Counted from the stretch's first letter, positions 6,921-16,464 are shown. The stretch is DNA of 37,624 nt from Bacteroidota bacterium (GCA_034439655.1 JAWXAU010000103.1:1-37624), one strand, 5' to 3'. A program made the numbers and translations. The notes: generated by a model from the letters alone, not told the origin.

Positions 6921-9900
6921 TTATCGTATCAAATGTACTACTCCATTTTTACTATACTCATAACCATCCATTCCGCGTCCTCTCAATACCCACATATATA
7001 CGCCATCTGGCATCAATTTGTTGCGTGACGTACCATCCCACCCAACTGTATGATCTGTGGTATAAAATACCTTCTGGCCCCAACGGTCGTATACTATAAA
7101 CTCAAATTTCTTTATCTCATCATCAAGGTTTTTGTTGAATACTGATATCAAAATGGGTTTAAATACTTCATTCTTCAATGGCCCCCTATCATTAGGCGTG
7201 AATGCATTGGGAATCCATATACGTGAAGGAACAACTGCACAACCTATGTTAGAGATGCTCGTATCGCCAAAGACATCGTTTTCGAGAGCCATAATCCTAT
7301 AACAATAATTTGTGGTTATCTCTTCGTGTACTTCTTTATCTATATAAGGAGTATCGAATGTATTAAGGGTTGCAAGGGTTTGCCATACTCCATTGAAGTC
7401 GAGTTGCACTTTGTATTCCTTTATTCCATTTGCCCAAAACTCATAAGGAGTCCACGCCAAATGCACATATTCATTTTCTACTCTGGCCTTTAACAAAATG
7501 GTTTTGCCTATATCGGTACTTGTTGGGCTATAGCTTCCACAATAGTCCTCCACACTTACTCGATAGGTATAAGATGTGTCCTTTACATCTACATTTACAT
7601 CGGTAAAACTTGTTTGGTTATTAGCCACAATCCCATAACGGTTTATCCAGGTATTTCCTCCATCGATACTCCTGTCAAGAATATAGTTTTTGATAGCACT
7701 GTGAGCACTTCCATTCCAACTTGTATGGGTATATCTGTCATTTACTACCGTAGACCTTGTGATACCTACAGCCGTATCGGGGCTGCTATATGGAGGGTGG
7801 TTCATACTCTTGTTACTTAAAGATTGGTATAACCCATTTCGGCTATACGCCAATACCACATACTGATAGTCAGAATCGCAAAGAAGTGAGTCGACTATTG
7901 AAGTATCAGTAGCTTGCATTGTTTTAAATAAGTTTAGTGTGCCGAAAGTACCGAAAAGTCCTGTATTCCTATATACCTCATACTTCGCTATTCCATTTAC
8001 GCCCCAACCTATATAAGGAGTCCATGATACCAAATTTGTCATAGGAGCATAGGTAGATGCTTTTAGCAACATGGTGGTATGCACCACACTGGGCAATGAT
8101 GTATACTTACAAGTATCGGTTGTTGTTATAAAGTAACTATAGGTTTGACTATTTACCAAGTTTGCACCACCATCATTAAATGTAGTATCAGTAGTATTTG
8201 AGCTACTATATACATTCAGAGGGTTGGGGTCTAACCTATATAACTTGTTGTCATCAAAACTAGAATCGGTATTTATATCCCAAAATGCAATTATTTGCTC
8301 AAAACCAGAAGTTGTATCTACTGTCACATAAGTAAGTTGTGTAACAACGGGCGGAATAGAATCATCTACAAATATGAAATTATTTTTGGTTATGGTGTCT
8401 TTGCACCCATTAGAATTGGTAATATAGAATGCTACTGTTTTAAAACCTGCCGTTGCATAAATATGGGCCGCGGGAAACTGATTGGTGTCGGTTGTGGCAT
8501 CTCCAAAATCCCATAACCAGTTTGTTAAGGCTACGTCCGAAGTACTAACATCGGTGAAAGAAACATTATCCCCAAAACAGGTACTTGGTTTATTGCTTAC
8601 AAAGTCAGCTACTGGTTTTATATAAACGGTGAATAAGTTAATAACTGTAGTTGAATCAACGCATCCTAATGAACTTGTTGCAATCAATTTCACCGAGTGT
8701 TTGCCAGGAGGCAATGATACAACGGGGTTTTGCACAGTAAAATCTATGGTGCCATCCAAATCTATATCCCACTGGTAATTATTTGCATACAAGGTTGAAT
8801 CACCGAATAAGGATGCTGTAAATGGTTCACAGCCTGTGGGTATTGGTGTGTACATTTTAGGTTTCGGTTTGTCGTTCACTATAACACGGGTGGTTATGGT
8901 AATACTGTCTGGGCAATTATTCAAATTATTGGCCCATAGTTTTACGTTATACTGTCCTACACCAAAACCGATTTTGGGATTTGCCAAAGTGGAAGTAACC
9001 CCATTTCCAAAATCCCACTTATAACTATTGGCATATGATGAACCATTGGTAAAAACAACCACTAGGGTATCACAACCCAGTGAATCGCTAACAGTATAGG
9101 AAGGAACAGCCCTGCGGTATACGGTTATCAGATTATTCTTAGTTAAAGAGTCTACACATCCGTATAAATTAAAACAATATTGTTTTACCGTGTAAGTGCC
9201 TGGTATATAACTATGCGATGGATTTCTCAAATTAGAAAAAGTACCATCTCCAAAATCCCATAAAACACTATCGGTAATAGTAGATGAATCTGTAAACTGT
9301 GCAGTGAAAGGTTCGCAGCCTTGTGTTTTGTCGACCCCAAATTTAGGTTGTGGAATATCATAAACTTCTACGAGGGTATCATAGGTAAGCGAGTCTGCAC
9401 AATTATTTACATTGTTTGCCCAAAGTTTAACATTATAATACCCTGGGGTATAAGTGTGCGTTGGATTTATTGCTGTCGATGTTTTAGTATCTCCAAAATC
9501 CCACGAATAGCTGCTTGCATTTGTTGAAGTATTGGTAAACGTGGCAAACAGACTATTACATTCTGCTGTGTCATTAACTGAGAAAGAAACTTTTGCTCTT
9601 TTGTGGCTCACAATATGGTTTGTTTTAATAATGGAATCGGCACAGCCCGAGCCGTTAGTTACCCATAGTTTAACAGTATAAGTGCCAGGATTAAAATGAA
9701 TTATTGGGAACTGGCTAGTAGAATCAGTTCCGTGTAAATAACTGAAAGTAGAAGGGGTGATAGTCCAACGCCAAACTGTTGTATACTTTGAAGTATCTGT
9801 AAGCTGTACTTCCATAGGCTCACATTGTTGGGTTGTATCTGATCTAAAATATGCTTTAGATCTCTTATATACCACCACGCTATCTGGGTTTTTGTTATTT

Positions 9901-12900
9901 GCCAACGGATACTGAGCATAACATCCAGCACCGTCGGTTGCTGACAATGATGGATAATACACACTATACAACGAATTTCCCGGCGAATAGTAGGTATGGC
10001 TCTTAGGAACACTACCATTTGTTTGTGTAGTACCATCGCCAAAGTCAAATGTAGGCTGCTTAATTTTATAGCTTTTGTCGACAATAGAAATATTAAGAGG
10101 CTCACACCCGATACTGTTAATCAAATCAAATTTAGGAACCGGCCCATTAAATCTGAGATAACAAGGAATAAACAAAGTATCTGAGCAACCATTGGCGTCC
10201 GTGGTAATCAAAGTAACATCCTTACACGAGTCATTTGTTTGGTAATAGTTAACCGCACTGTCGGAAGTAGTGGTTAAGGTATTTCCATCTCCAAAATCCC
10301 ATTTATATAATACTGCGTTGATAGAACTACCTGCGTAAAAACGAGCTAACTGAGGAGCACAATAAAAGAAGGTATCAGAGGCGTAATATTTAGGGACACT
10401 TCTTTGTATACAAATGGTATGAGATATTGTATCACTGCAGGTTCCTTTGTATACTGTTTGTCTTATCTGATAACAACCTGAATCCAAAAACTTTACTTTA
10501 GGGCTTGTGGGTGTTCCGTATACAGTTGAATCAAAAATTACTTTTGATGCCATAGAGGCGGGTAACACAGTCCATTTAACCGAAGAAGGGCTATTCTGCG
10601 AACCATCAGTTATAGATATGTCTTCTTTCATACATCCTCCTTGTGGAATATTGAACCCTGCAACTACACCAATTGTTACATAACCGACTTTAACAATATT
10701 GGGTGCTGTGCAACTATCTGCATTTTTTATGGTCAGGGTAACATCGTATGAGCCATTGTCTCCAAAAGTAATATTGGTGCTGGCAGAATTCGGATTTGCT
10801 ATAGTTACATTGGTACTGGGGTTTACTGACCAAGAATACTTTAGTGCTCTTGAATTTTTGATTGGATGATTCGTTGAATCTACATTAAGTGTGTCGAATT
10901 TAATAGCGGTGTTTTTACACCCTGAAGTAGTAACTGCTTTAAAATCACCTCCGATTGAGCTTACTTTTATATACTTCATCCGTGCAATACTGTCTTTGCA
11001 GAATCCAGGTTTATTGACCACATAGGCTACGTCATATATGCCCCAATCATTAAAAACTATAGAGGGTGCCCCAGTTAGCCATACTGTACTATTCGTGTTT
11101 TTATAATACCACGTTTCGCTTAGAACTAAGACAGGTGATGAGAATCCCTTGGGTGACACATACGAAGTAAATGAAACCTGATTGCCGGCACAGATAAAAT
11201 TTGTGTCTGCGTGAATAGAATCAATCTTTGGGGAAGCCACTGTAATTGTGTCCCAGATAGTGTCTCTACAGCCAAAATCAGTATAAACCATTAATTGAAC
11301 CAAATATTTTCCTGTATCGGTAAACTTGTACCGCATCGTGTCTTTAGGGGAATTAAAAGAAGTTAATTTATACCGAAGAATTTGGGACGTATCTAGTTTA
11401 TTGAACAAAGTAAATTCCTTCCTTATTGTATCAATAGAAAAAGCCGCTGTTGTATTTTTTATTAAAACAGAGTCATAGGGGCACAGGGTCTTGGGGCTTA
11501 TGGACATAGTAGCCACTGGGTCTTTTATACTCAAAAAATTATTTAGCGTAACCACATCAGAACAACCATTTGTGTTCGTAACAGTTAACCTTACTGTATA
11601 AACGCCACCCTTCAAAGGTGTCGTTCGTAGGGTATCGCCCGTAACAAGGGAATCTGTCTTGTTGGGATTCCCAATAGTGCCTGTAGAATCAGACACTTCC
11701 CATTTATAGGTATTTGTTCCCAATTTAGGAACAGTGGAAGTATCGGCCTTTAGTCTAAATGTATAAGGCGGTGAACAATATTTTACTACACCATCAATTG
11801 TGCTTGCAGAAGCTTTCGGATACAGCACTCTTACAGGCCAACTATAATACTTTTTACAACCGTTCAAGGTGAAACGAAGTTGCTGGGTACTAATACCGAA
11901 ATTTGCAAAAACCCCAACAAACGTATCTGATTTTGCACTGGGCTGATATACCGAATAATTGTTTGAAGAATACCAATATGCAACACCGCCTGGGTATGAA
12001 CTAAAGTTCTTTATAATAAATGTATCTTTCTCTCCTTTGCAAAAAGAAGTATCATTAACACTAACTTGAAGAGCTGCGGAATCGCCCGTTCTTAAATAAT
12101 TTTTCTTGTATTCAGTAAAAGTACACCCTACTGAATTCGTTACTTGCAAAGACACATCATACTGCCCTACTGATGAATAAGTAATGGTTGCAGGTGTTAA
12201 GTTTGTGTCCGTCGAAGGGTTACCACTCGGGAAATTCCAAAGATAACTGGTTAACGTTGTTCCATTACTGCTCACAGAAGGTGTGAATTTCGCTTTGTGA
12301 ATTAAGCATCCAGCCGTGTCGGGAGTGGAAAAATCGACACTAACCTTGTTATATACACAAACAGCTGAATCATAGGTCTTACTAATAGTACAACCATCCG
12401 TATTTTTAAGACTCACTATCACTTTTTTACAGCCTGTGGTCGTAATTTTATGTTTAATATTGCTTTTGTTTTGATATACTGTACCATCAATAATAATGAT
12501 GCTGCTTACAATATTTGGTGTGTTGTCAATAAACGTTAAGGTATCAGGACCATTGCATAATATCGATGGCGAAAAGGTAACGTTGGGCGTAGTCGCTACG
12601 CCTAATTTGTACATGCTATCTCTCACTATAGTACAAAGTAAATTACCATTCCCGTCAAGCACTTCCACTTTTATATTTATGTATCCGTTGTAGCCAACAT
12701 ATTGTTTGCTAGCGGTATCAGCATACTGATTTATTGAAGTTGCCCCAAAATAGTATTTAAACTGCGAGCCTGATGCATAACCTGAAATTTTAAGTCTTAC
12801 CGTATAATAATCGCAGGAGCTGTCCTTATCCATGTATATGGTAGAATCGGCAGAATTGTTGTAGTTACGAATGGTTTTTACAGCCTTCAAAACCAAGCTA

Positions 12901-12998
12901 GAACACTGAGCATTTGCTTCGTTGTTTAAACTTGAAATCAGCAAGAACATGCTTGCTATTATTGAGGTTAAAACAATACGTTTGTAAAGTTTTATCAT
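6921..12998 (-). CDS. Giant PKD/fibronectin-repeat surface protein with type B T9SS (gliding motility-associated) C-terminal domain
   Basis: The protein has 2025 residues from ATG 12998; a TTG 27 bases upstream is less likely. Residues 1-30 form a signal peptide (KRIVLTSIIASMFLLISSL). Most of the protein is tandem PKD-like beta domains, each opening with a GC motif and carrying WDFGDG-type turns (for example YSWDFGDTKTSTAINPTHTY); the clearest are encoded at about 8500-10300. About 350 residues of fibronectin-III-like sequence follow (NGIAKYEVYRNTG). The last 90 or so residues are the CHU_C/type B sorting domain (WIPNAFTPNDRG ... FEFIVYDRWGQKVF ... PDGVYMWVLRG). Family knowledge says such proteins cross the outer membrane through the type IX system and act as adhesins or gliding/S-layer-like proteins; the ligand is unknown. 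No PorP/SprF partner gene is adjacent. It probably shares a transcript with tilS, 61 bases upstream. Confidence 0.92.
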   Translation of the reverse strand: MIKLYKRIVLTSIIASMFLLISSLNNEANAQCSSLVLKAVKTIRNYNNSADSTIYMDKDSSCDYYTVRLKISGYASGSQFKYYFGATSINQYADTASKQYVGYNGYINIKVEVLDGNGNLLCTIVRDSMYKLGVATTPNVTFSPSILCNGPDTLTFIDNTPNIVSSIIIIDGTVYQNKSNIKHKITTTGCKKVIVSLKNTDGCTISKTYDSAVCVYNKVSVDFSTPDTAGCLIHKAKFTPSVSSNGTTLTSYLWNFPSGNPSTDTNLTPATITYSSVGQYDVSLQVTNSVGCTFTEYKKNYLRTGDSAALQVSVNDTSFCKGEKDTFIIKNFSSYPGGVAYWYSSNNYSVYQPSAKSDTFVGVFANFGISTQQLRFTLNGCKKYYSWPVRVLYPKASASTIDGVVKYCSPPYTFRLKADTSTVPKLGTNTYKWEVSDSTGTIGNPNKTDSLVTGDTLRTTPLKGGVYTVRLTVTNTNGCSDVVTLNNFLSIKDPVATMSISPKTLCPYDSVLIKNTTAAFSIDTIRKEFTLFNKLDTSQILRYKLTSFNSPKDTMRYKFTDTGKYLVQLMVYTDFGCRDTIWDTITVASPKIDSIHADTNFICAGNQVSFTSYVSPKGFSSPVLVLSETWYYKNTNSTVWLTGAPSIVFNDWGIYDVAYVVNKPGFCKDSIARMKYIKVSSIGGDFKAVTTSGCKNTAIKFDTLNVDSTNHPIKNSRALKYSWSVNPSTNVTIANPNSASTNITFGDNGSYDVTLTIKNADSCTAPNIVKVGYVTIGVVAGFNIPQGGCMKEDISITDGSQNSPSSVKWTVLPASMASKVIFDSTVYGTPTSPKVKFLDSGCYQIRQTVYKGTCSDTISHTICIQRSVPKYYASDTFFYCAPQLARFYAGSSINAVLYKWDFGDGNTLTTTSDSAVNYYQTNDSCKDVTLITTDANGCSDTLFIPCYLRFNGPVPKFDLINSIGCEPLNISIVDKSYKIKQPTFDFGDGTTQTNGSVPKSHTYYSPGNSLYSVYYPSLSATDGAGCYAQYPLANNKNPDSVVVYKRSKAYFRSDTTQQCEPMEVQLTDTSKYTTVWRWTITPSTFSYLHGTDSTSQFPIIHFNPGTYTVKLWVTNGSGCADSIIKTNHIVSHKRAKVSFSVNDTAECNSLFATFTNTSTNASSYSWDFGDTKTSTAINPTHTYTPGYYNVKLWANNVNNCADSLTYDTLVEVYDIPQPKFGVDKTQGCEPFTAQFTDSSTITDSVLWDFGDGTFSNLRNPSHSYIPGTYTVKQYCFNLYGCVDSLTKNNLITVYRRAVPSYTVSDSLGCDTLVVVFTNGSSYANSYKWDFGNGVTSTLANPKIGFGVGQYNVKLWANNLNNCPDSITITTRVIVNDKPKPKMYTPIPTGCEPFTASLFGDSTLYANNYQWDIDLDGTIDFTVQNPVVSLPPGKHSVKLIATSSLGCVDSTTVINLFTVYIKPVADFVSNKPSTCFGDNVSFTDVSTSDVALTNWLWDFGDATTDTNQFPAAHIYATAGFKTVAFYITNSNGCKDTITKNNFIFVDDSIPPVVTQLTYVTVDTTSGFEQIIAFWDINTDSSFDDNKLYRLDPNPLNVYSSSNTTDTTFNDGGANLVNSQTYSYFITTTDTCKYTSLPSVVHTTMLLKASTYAPMTNLVSWTPYIGWGVNGIAKYEVYRNTGLFGTFGTLNLFKTMQATDTSIVDSLLCDSDYQYVVLAYSRNGLYQSLSNKSMNHPPYSSPDTAVGITRSTVVNDRYTHTSWNGSAHSAIKNYILDRSIDGGNTWINRYGIVANNQTSFTDVNVDVKDTSYTYRVSVEDYCGSYSPTSTDIGKTILLKARVENEYVHLAWTPYEFWANGIKEYKVQLDFNGVWQTLATLNTFDTPYIDKEVHEEITTNYCYRIMALENDVFGDTSISNIGCAVVPSRIWIPNAFTPNDRGPLKNEVFKPILISVFNKNLDDEIKKFEFIVYDRWGQKVFYTTDHTVGWDGTSRNKLMPDGVYMWVLRGRGMDGYEYSKNGVVHLIR
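8503..10301 (-). repeat. Repeated PKD-domain coding segments with identical 11-base core
   Basis: The 11-mer TGGGATTTTGG (encoding the Trp-Asp-Phe-Gly turn of PKD domains) occurs on the minus strand at 8503-8513, 9007-9017, 9250-9260, 9493-9503 and 10291-10301. Three neighbours (9007, 9250, 9493) are exactly 243 bases apart, or 81 codons, giving a regular tandem array of domains. Confidence 0.7.
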
Positions 12999-13059
12999 AT
13001 ATCTATTTGTGTATAAAATTAACATGCGAATTTAGAGGTTTGAAGGTGAAAATTAAAAA

Positions 13060-14388
13060 TTATTTTACTACGCTTATTATCAAGTTGTTTTCATTGTTTT
13101 CTTGTGCTTTAAATCTTTCTGAAATTCTCAAAAAATCTACGCTAACTAACTCTCCATCCGAATTTTGTATTACAAAGACCTGCTCCTTATCAAAAAGGGT
13201 CATCTTAAGGTCGGTAAGCATGTCGCTTACTTTTTTAGCCCCGCCAACCCCTTTTAGCATTATTTTATCCGATGCTTCCCAGTGCCTTAAGGTAAGAGGG
13301 TAAGAGAGATTGCTTTTGCCTATGGTAAGGGTTTCACCACCTAGCGATGCTCCGCTGGAAGCGTGTTGAATTTGCAATTCTATATCGCCCACTTTTTGTC
13401 GGAACGAACCTATTTGTTCCTCTGTAATATTATATCTAGGTAATTTTCTTTCCATTTTTTTTCTAAGAATTAAACAGTCGCGGTCTTTTAAAATTTGGTG
13501 GCTTTGGGTCTCCCATATTTTGCCAGGTTGTTTATGTAATGACAAAAAAATGTTCTTTGTGGTTGCGTAATTGAAACCATATTTTTTTAAAATTTCCCAT
13601 AAGAGTGCCTCACTTATGTTGTTTTTCAATAGCTTATCTATATTTATATAGGCAAATTCTCCCTTTTTATGAATACATTTTTTTTCCATTTTTTTTAAAT
13701 TGGCTTCAAAAAACGCTATGTACTGGAGGGTTGCCCGACTATTGTCATAAACTGTTTCTACAATATTGGGATTCAACTTTTTCAATAACGGTATAACTTC
13801 GTTTCTTAAAAAGTTGCGGCTATAGTTATTGCTGTTGTTACTTAGGTCTTCTCTCCACCCTATTGAAAGGAGATCAGTCATTCTGTCAATGTCCTTACGA
13901 GTATAACACATTAATGGGCGAACGATCTTGTTTTTCTTGTTTCCAATACCAGCATATCCTCTAAGTTTAGAACCCTTTATCAAGTTATGTAAAATAGTTT
14001 CCAAGTTATCATCTTTGTGGTGGGCTGTTAAGATATATTGAAAACCATGTTCAATGCTAAGCTGCTCAAACCAATCATACCTTAACTTACGTGCCGCTTC
14101 TTGGGTTGAAAATTTATGCTTAACTGTGTATTCCTTTGTGTCAAATTTAATAGCGAAAAACGGGATATTAAATCGTTGGCAATACCCCTTTACAAAATCC
14201 TCGTCAGCTATGCTATCATTGCCCCGGAGCTGGAAATTGCAATGTGCCACTGATATATTATATCCAGCTTCTTTCAGTAAATGGAGCATGAGCATTGAGT
14301 CTCTCCCGCCACTTACTGCCGCGATTAGCTTATCGTTTTTAGAAAAAAGTGCATTTGATTCGATATGTTTTTCAAATTTTGTGTACAT
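13060..14388 (-). CDS. tilS: tRNA(Ile)-lysidine synthase
   Basis: TilS converts C34 of tRNA-Ile(CAU) to lysidine with ATP and lysine, so that the tRNA reads AUA codons. The 442 residues fit the long form of the family. The N-type PP-loop SGGRDS sits at residues 26-31, followed by the family signature TAHHKDDNLETILHNLIKG at about 118-136 and the downstream RPLMCYTRKDI. The C-terminal substrate-binding domain is present (LTLRHWEASDKIMLKG). ATG 14388 is supported by a promoter 21 bases upstream. The gene is divergent from the OstA-like gene and lies upstream of the giant PKD gene. The coding genes of this window use ATA heavily, which fits the need for this enzyme. Confidence 0.96.
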   Translation of the reverse strand: MYTKFEKHIESNALFSKNDKLIAAVSGGRDSMLMLHLLKEAGYNISVAHCNFQLRGNDSIADEDFVKGYCQRFNIPFFAIKFDTKEYTVKHKFSTQEAARKLRYDWFEQLSIEHGFQYILTAHHKDDNLETILHNLIKGSKLRGYAGIGNKKNKIVRPLMCYTRKDIDRMTDLLSIGWREDLSNNSNNYSRNFLRNEVIPLLKKLNPNIVETVYDNSRATLQYIAFFEANLKKMEKKCIHKKGEFAYINIDKLLKNNISEALLWEILKKYGFNYATTKNIFLSLHKQPGKIWETQSHQILKDRDCLILRKKMERKLPRYNITEEQIGSFRQKVGDIELQIQHASSGASLGGETLTIGKSNLSYPLTLRHWEASDKIMLKGVGGAKKVSDMLTDLKMTLFDKEQVFVIQNSDGELVSVDFLRISERFKAQENNENNLIISVVK

Positions 14389-14409
14389 GGCGGCCTTGCT
14401 ATTATCCTA

Positions 14410-14440
14410 CAAAATAAAGCAGATAGCCTTACAAATCCAA
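14410..14440 (-). promoter_or_regulatory. Promoter of tilS (TTG-N20-TTATTTTG)
   Basis: TTATTTTG (complement of 14410-14417) has TTG (complement of 14438-14440) 20 bases upstream. Its -33 element lies one base from the -33 element of the divergent OstA-like gene, making a compact bidirectional promoter. Confidence 0.6.
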
Positions 14441-14468
14441 TTTGACATGGTATTTGCACTTAATTTTG
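14441..14468 (+). promoter_or_regulatory. Promoter of the OstA-like gene (TTTG-N16-TAATTTTG)
   Basis: TAATTTTG (14461-14468) matches TAnnTTTG exactly. TTTG at 14441-14444 is the candidate -33 element; the 16-base spacer is slightly short. The TTG start at 14487 lies 18 bases downstream. Confidence 0.6.
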
Positions 14469-14486
14469 CACCTACATTTTTTGATA

Positions 14487-15995
14487 TTGAAAATCCCGAA
14501 CCTCCGAATACCTTTCTTTATTATTGCATTGTGTTCTCATTGTGCCATCAGCTCTGCACAGCAAGTTACGCGTATTGAAATATTGAGCAGCAATGAAATG
14601 AGTTTTGATCAGAGCAAGTTTGGAAATGTGAAAAGGCTAATAGGAAATGTTGCTTTGAAAAACGAAAATACCATTATGACCTGCGATAGTGCCTATATGT
14701 TCGATGAAGACCAAAATTTTGAAGCCTTCTCCAACGTAAAAATTAATCAAGGAGACAGTGTAAATGTAACAGCCAAGCATTTGCTATATGGAAGCAAAGA
14801 CAAAATAGCCCACCTGGACGGCAATGTATGGCTAACACAAGGCAAAATGACCTTAAATACTGAAAGGCTCGATTATTCACTTAAAGATAAAAAAGCTTAC
14901 TACAATACACCTGGTAAACTCACTAACAAAGAAAGTGTGCTTACCAGCCTCAGCGGCGAGTATTGGACACAAAGCAAGGAGGCACATTTTAGGCAGCGGG
15001 TAAAACTCAAAAATCCTGAATATGAATTACTCACAGATACGCTTATATATAATACTGGCAGTGAAGAGTCTCGATTTTACGGAGTGAGCACCATTGTAAC
15101 CAAAACCGACAGTATTTATGCTCTAAAAGGCTGGTACAATACCAAAACGGGAATAGGGAAATTTGCAAATCAGGTCTCCATAAAAACTGGCGGGCAAACT
15201 TTAAATACTGATAGTTTATATTACGACCAAAACCTAGGTAAAGGTTATGCCCACGGCCATTTAAACTTTTTTGATAGTACAGAAAAAATGCATCTAAAAG
15301 GAGACGAGGGTTATTATAATAAAGTGCCACAAATGATGCAAATGAACAACAATGCTTTTGCAAGTAAAATAATGGGACAAGACACTGTTTTTATAGGGGC
15401 AGATACTTTATATTACCAAGGAGACTCCATAAAACACGACCGGAGAATGAATGCTTGGGGCCAGGTCAAATTATTTAAAAACGATGTACAGGCTATTTGC
15501 GATACGCTGTGCTATATGATAGATGATAGCAATGTATCGATGTTTAAAAATCCTGTATTGTGGAGTTCCGAAAATCAATTAACAGCAGACAGTATATATA
15601 TATTTTTAAGCCATGACCAGATTGATCACATTGTGCTGCAAAAGCATGGCTTCATTGTTTCACACGAAAAAGGCCCGCACTATAATCAAATTAAAGGGGA
15701 TAGCCTGGTCGGTATTTTTGATTCGGGCGAAATAAAACGCGTAAAAGTATTCGGCAACGGGCAAAGCATTTACCATGTGCGTGAAGACACTAACAAATAT
15801 ACAGGATTAAACGAAATAGCTTGCCCCGTTATGGAGGTTTTTCTCTCGCAAGAAAAAGTTAAAGGCATCAAATTCATGGGCAAAAGCACAGCGACTCTTC
15901 ACCCAATAGGAAAAACCAAAAGTGAAAAATTCAGATTAAAAGGCTTTACATGGAAGCAAAATCTGCGTCCCCCTAAGCCTCTGTATGATTTTTAA
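14487..15995 (+). CDS. OstA/LptA-like LPS transport protein
   Basis: The protein has 502 residues from TTG 14487. That start gives a clean signal peptide (MKIPNLRIPFFIIALCSHCA), whereas the longer frame beginning at 14442 starts inside the -33 promoter element. The mature protein is made of short repeating beta units typical of the OstA/LptA jelly roll: RLIGNVALKNENTIMTCDSA, GNVWLTQGKMTLNTERLDY and AWGQVKLFKNDVQAICDTL. In such proteins the V-shaped beta sheets form a periplasmic bridge or outer-membrane gate for lipopolysaccharide. It is several times longer than E. coli LptA and has no LptD barrel, matching what Bacteroidota genomes call OstA-like protein. Its exact position in the Lpt bridge is inferred. 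Confidence 0.85.
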   Translation: MKIPNLRIPFFIIALCSHCAISSAQQVTRIEILSSNEMSFDQSKFGNVKRLIGNVALKNENTIMTCDSAYMFDEDQNFEAFSNVKINQGDSVNVTAKHLLYGSKDKIAHLDGNVWLTQGKMTLNTERLDYSLKDKKAYYNTPGKLTNKESVLTSLSGEYWTQSKEAHFRQRVKLKNPEYELLTDTLIYNTGSEESRFYGVSTIVTKTDSIYALKGWYNTKTGIGKFANQVSIKTGGQTLNTDSLYYDQNLGKGYAHGHLNFFDSTEKMHLKGDEGYYNKVPQMMQMNNNAFASKIMGQDTVFIGADTLYYQGDSIKHDRRMNAWGQVKLFKNDVQAICDTLCYMIDDSNVSMFKNPVLWSSENQLTADSIYIFLSHDQIDHIVLQKHGFIVSHEKGPHYNQIKGDSLVGIFDSGEIKRVKVFGNGQSIYHVREDTNKYTGLNEIACPVMEVFLSQEKVKGIKFMGKSTATLHPIGKTKSEKFRLKGFTWKQNLRPPKPLYDF

Positions 15996-16013
15996 TATCA
16001 TAATTAACAATTT

Positions 16014-16035
16014 GTTAAAAAAATATTTTTTTAAC
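16014..16035. repeat. Perfect 22-base AT-rich palindrome
   Basis: GTTAAAAAAA at 16014-16023, a central TA, and the exact reverse complement up to 16035. It lies 18 bases after the OstA-like stop codon. It could act as an AT-rich terminator hairpin or as a protein-binding site before the 63-residue gene. Confidence 0.6.
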
Positions 16036-16126
16036 AAGCAACTATTTTGCTAAAATTGCGTACTAGTAATTACACGCCCTATATTTTTAACCAATAGCAC
16101 CTTTTTTTTATTTAAAGTAAATTAAA

Positions 16127-16318
16127 ATGGCACATTCAAAAATTATTTCGCATTTTTTGATTATTGCTATTGTTTTTTGCATTGCAGCTCAGTTAACAGG
16201 CTCTCAGTTAAGGCTTACATTGGTTGTGTTGGCAGTATCTCCTTTGTTTGTTTTTGCTCTAACGTTGGCCAAGCGATATATGACAGACGAGCATTTGATT
16301 GAAGACGATACGATTTAG
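16127..16318 (+). CDS. Small two-helix membrane protein
   Basis: The protein has 63 residues with two hydrophobic helices (FLIIAIVFCIAAQLTG at about 10-25 and LRLTLVVLAVSPLFVFALTLA at about 28-48) separated by a two- or three-residue turn, and an acidic C-terminal tail (DEHLIEDDTI). It has its own upstream region of 130 bases and ends 13 bases before a strong terminator, so it looks like a real one-gene transcript. No family is recognised. Short hydrophobic proteins of this shape often act as membrane-complex subunits or regulators, but nothing here shows a partner. Confidence 0.65.
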   Translation: MAHSKIISHFLIIAIVFCIAAQLTGSQLRLTLVVLAVSPLFVFALTLAKRYMTDEHLIEDDTI

Positions 16319-16331
16319 GGAGCCAAATCGT

Positions 16332-16365
16332 AACAAAAACCGTTAGTTAGCTAACGGTTTTTGTT
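16332..16365 (+). terminator. Rho-independent terminator after the 63-residue gene
   Basis: A 15-bp stem AACAAAAACCGTTAG (16332-16346) with loop TTAG pairs perfectly with 16351-16365, and its 3' arm is T-rich. The symmetry would allow it to work on both strands. Confidence 0.88.
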
Positions 16366-16464
16366 TGCATTCGGCAGTAGTTTAATTTACGTGCTCTTTT
16401 CATCAGAATAGTTCATCAGGCAAAATGATAAAGCATAAGAATACGAGCTACATATAACTTTTTG

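Noticed and set aside
9701-10105. 134-residue open frame on the same strand as the giant PKD gene
   Set aside because: It lies in another frame wholly inside the PKD gene and has no protein-like character of its own.
8503-10301. CRISPR-like array suggested by repeated 11-mers
   Set aside because: The copies encode the WDFG turn of PKD domains in one continuous frame and are 243 or more bases apart.
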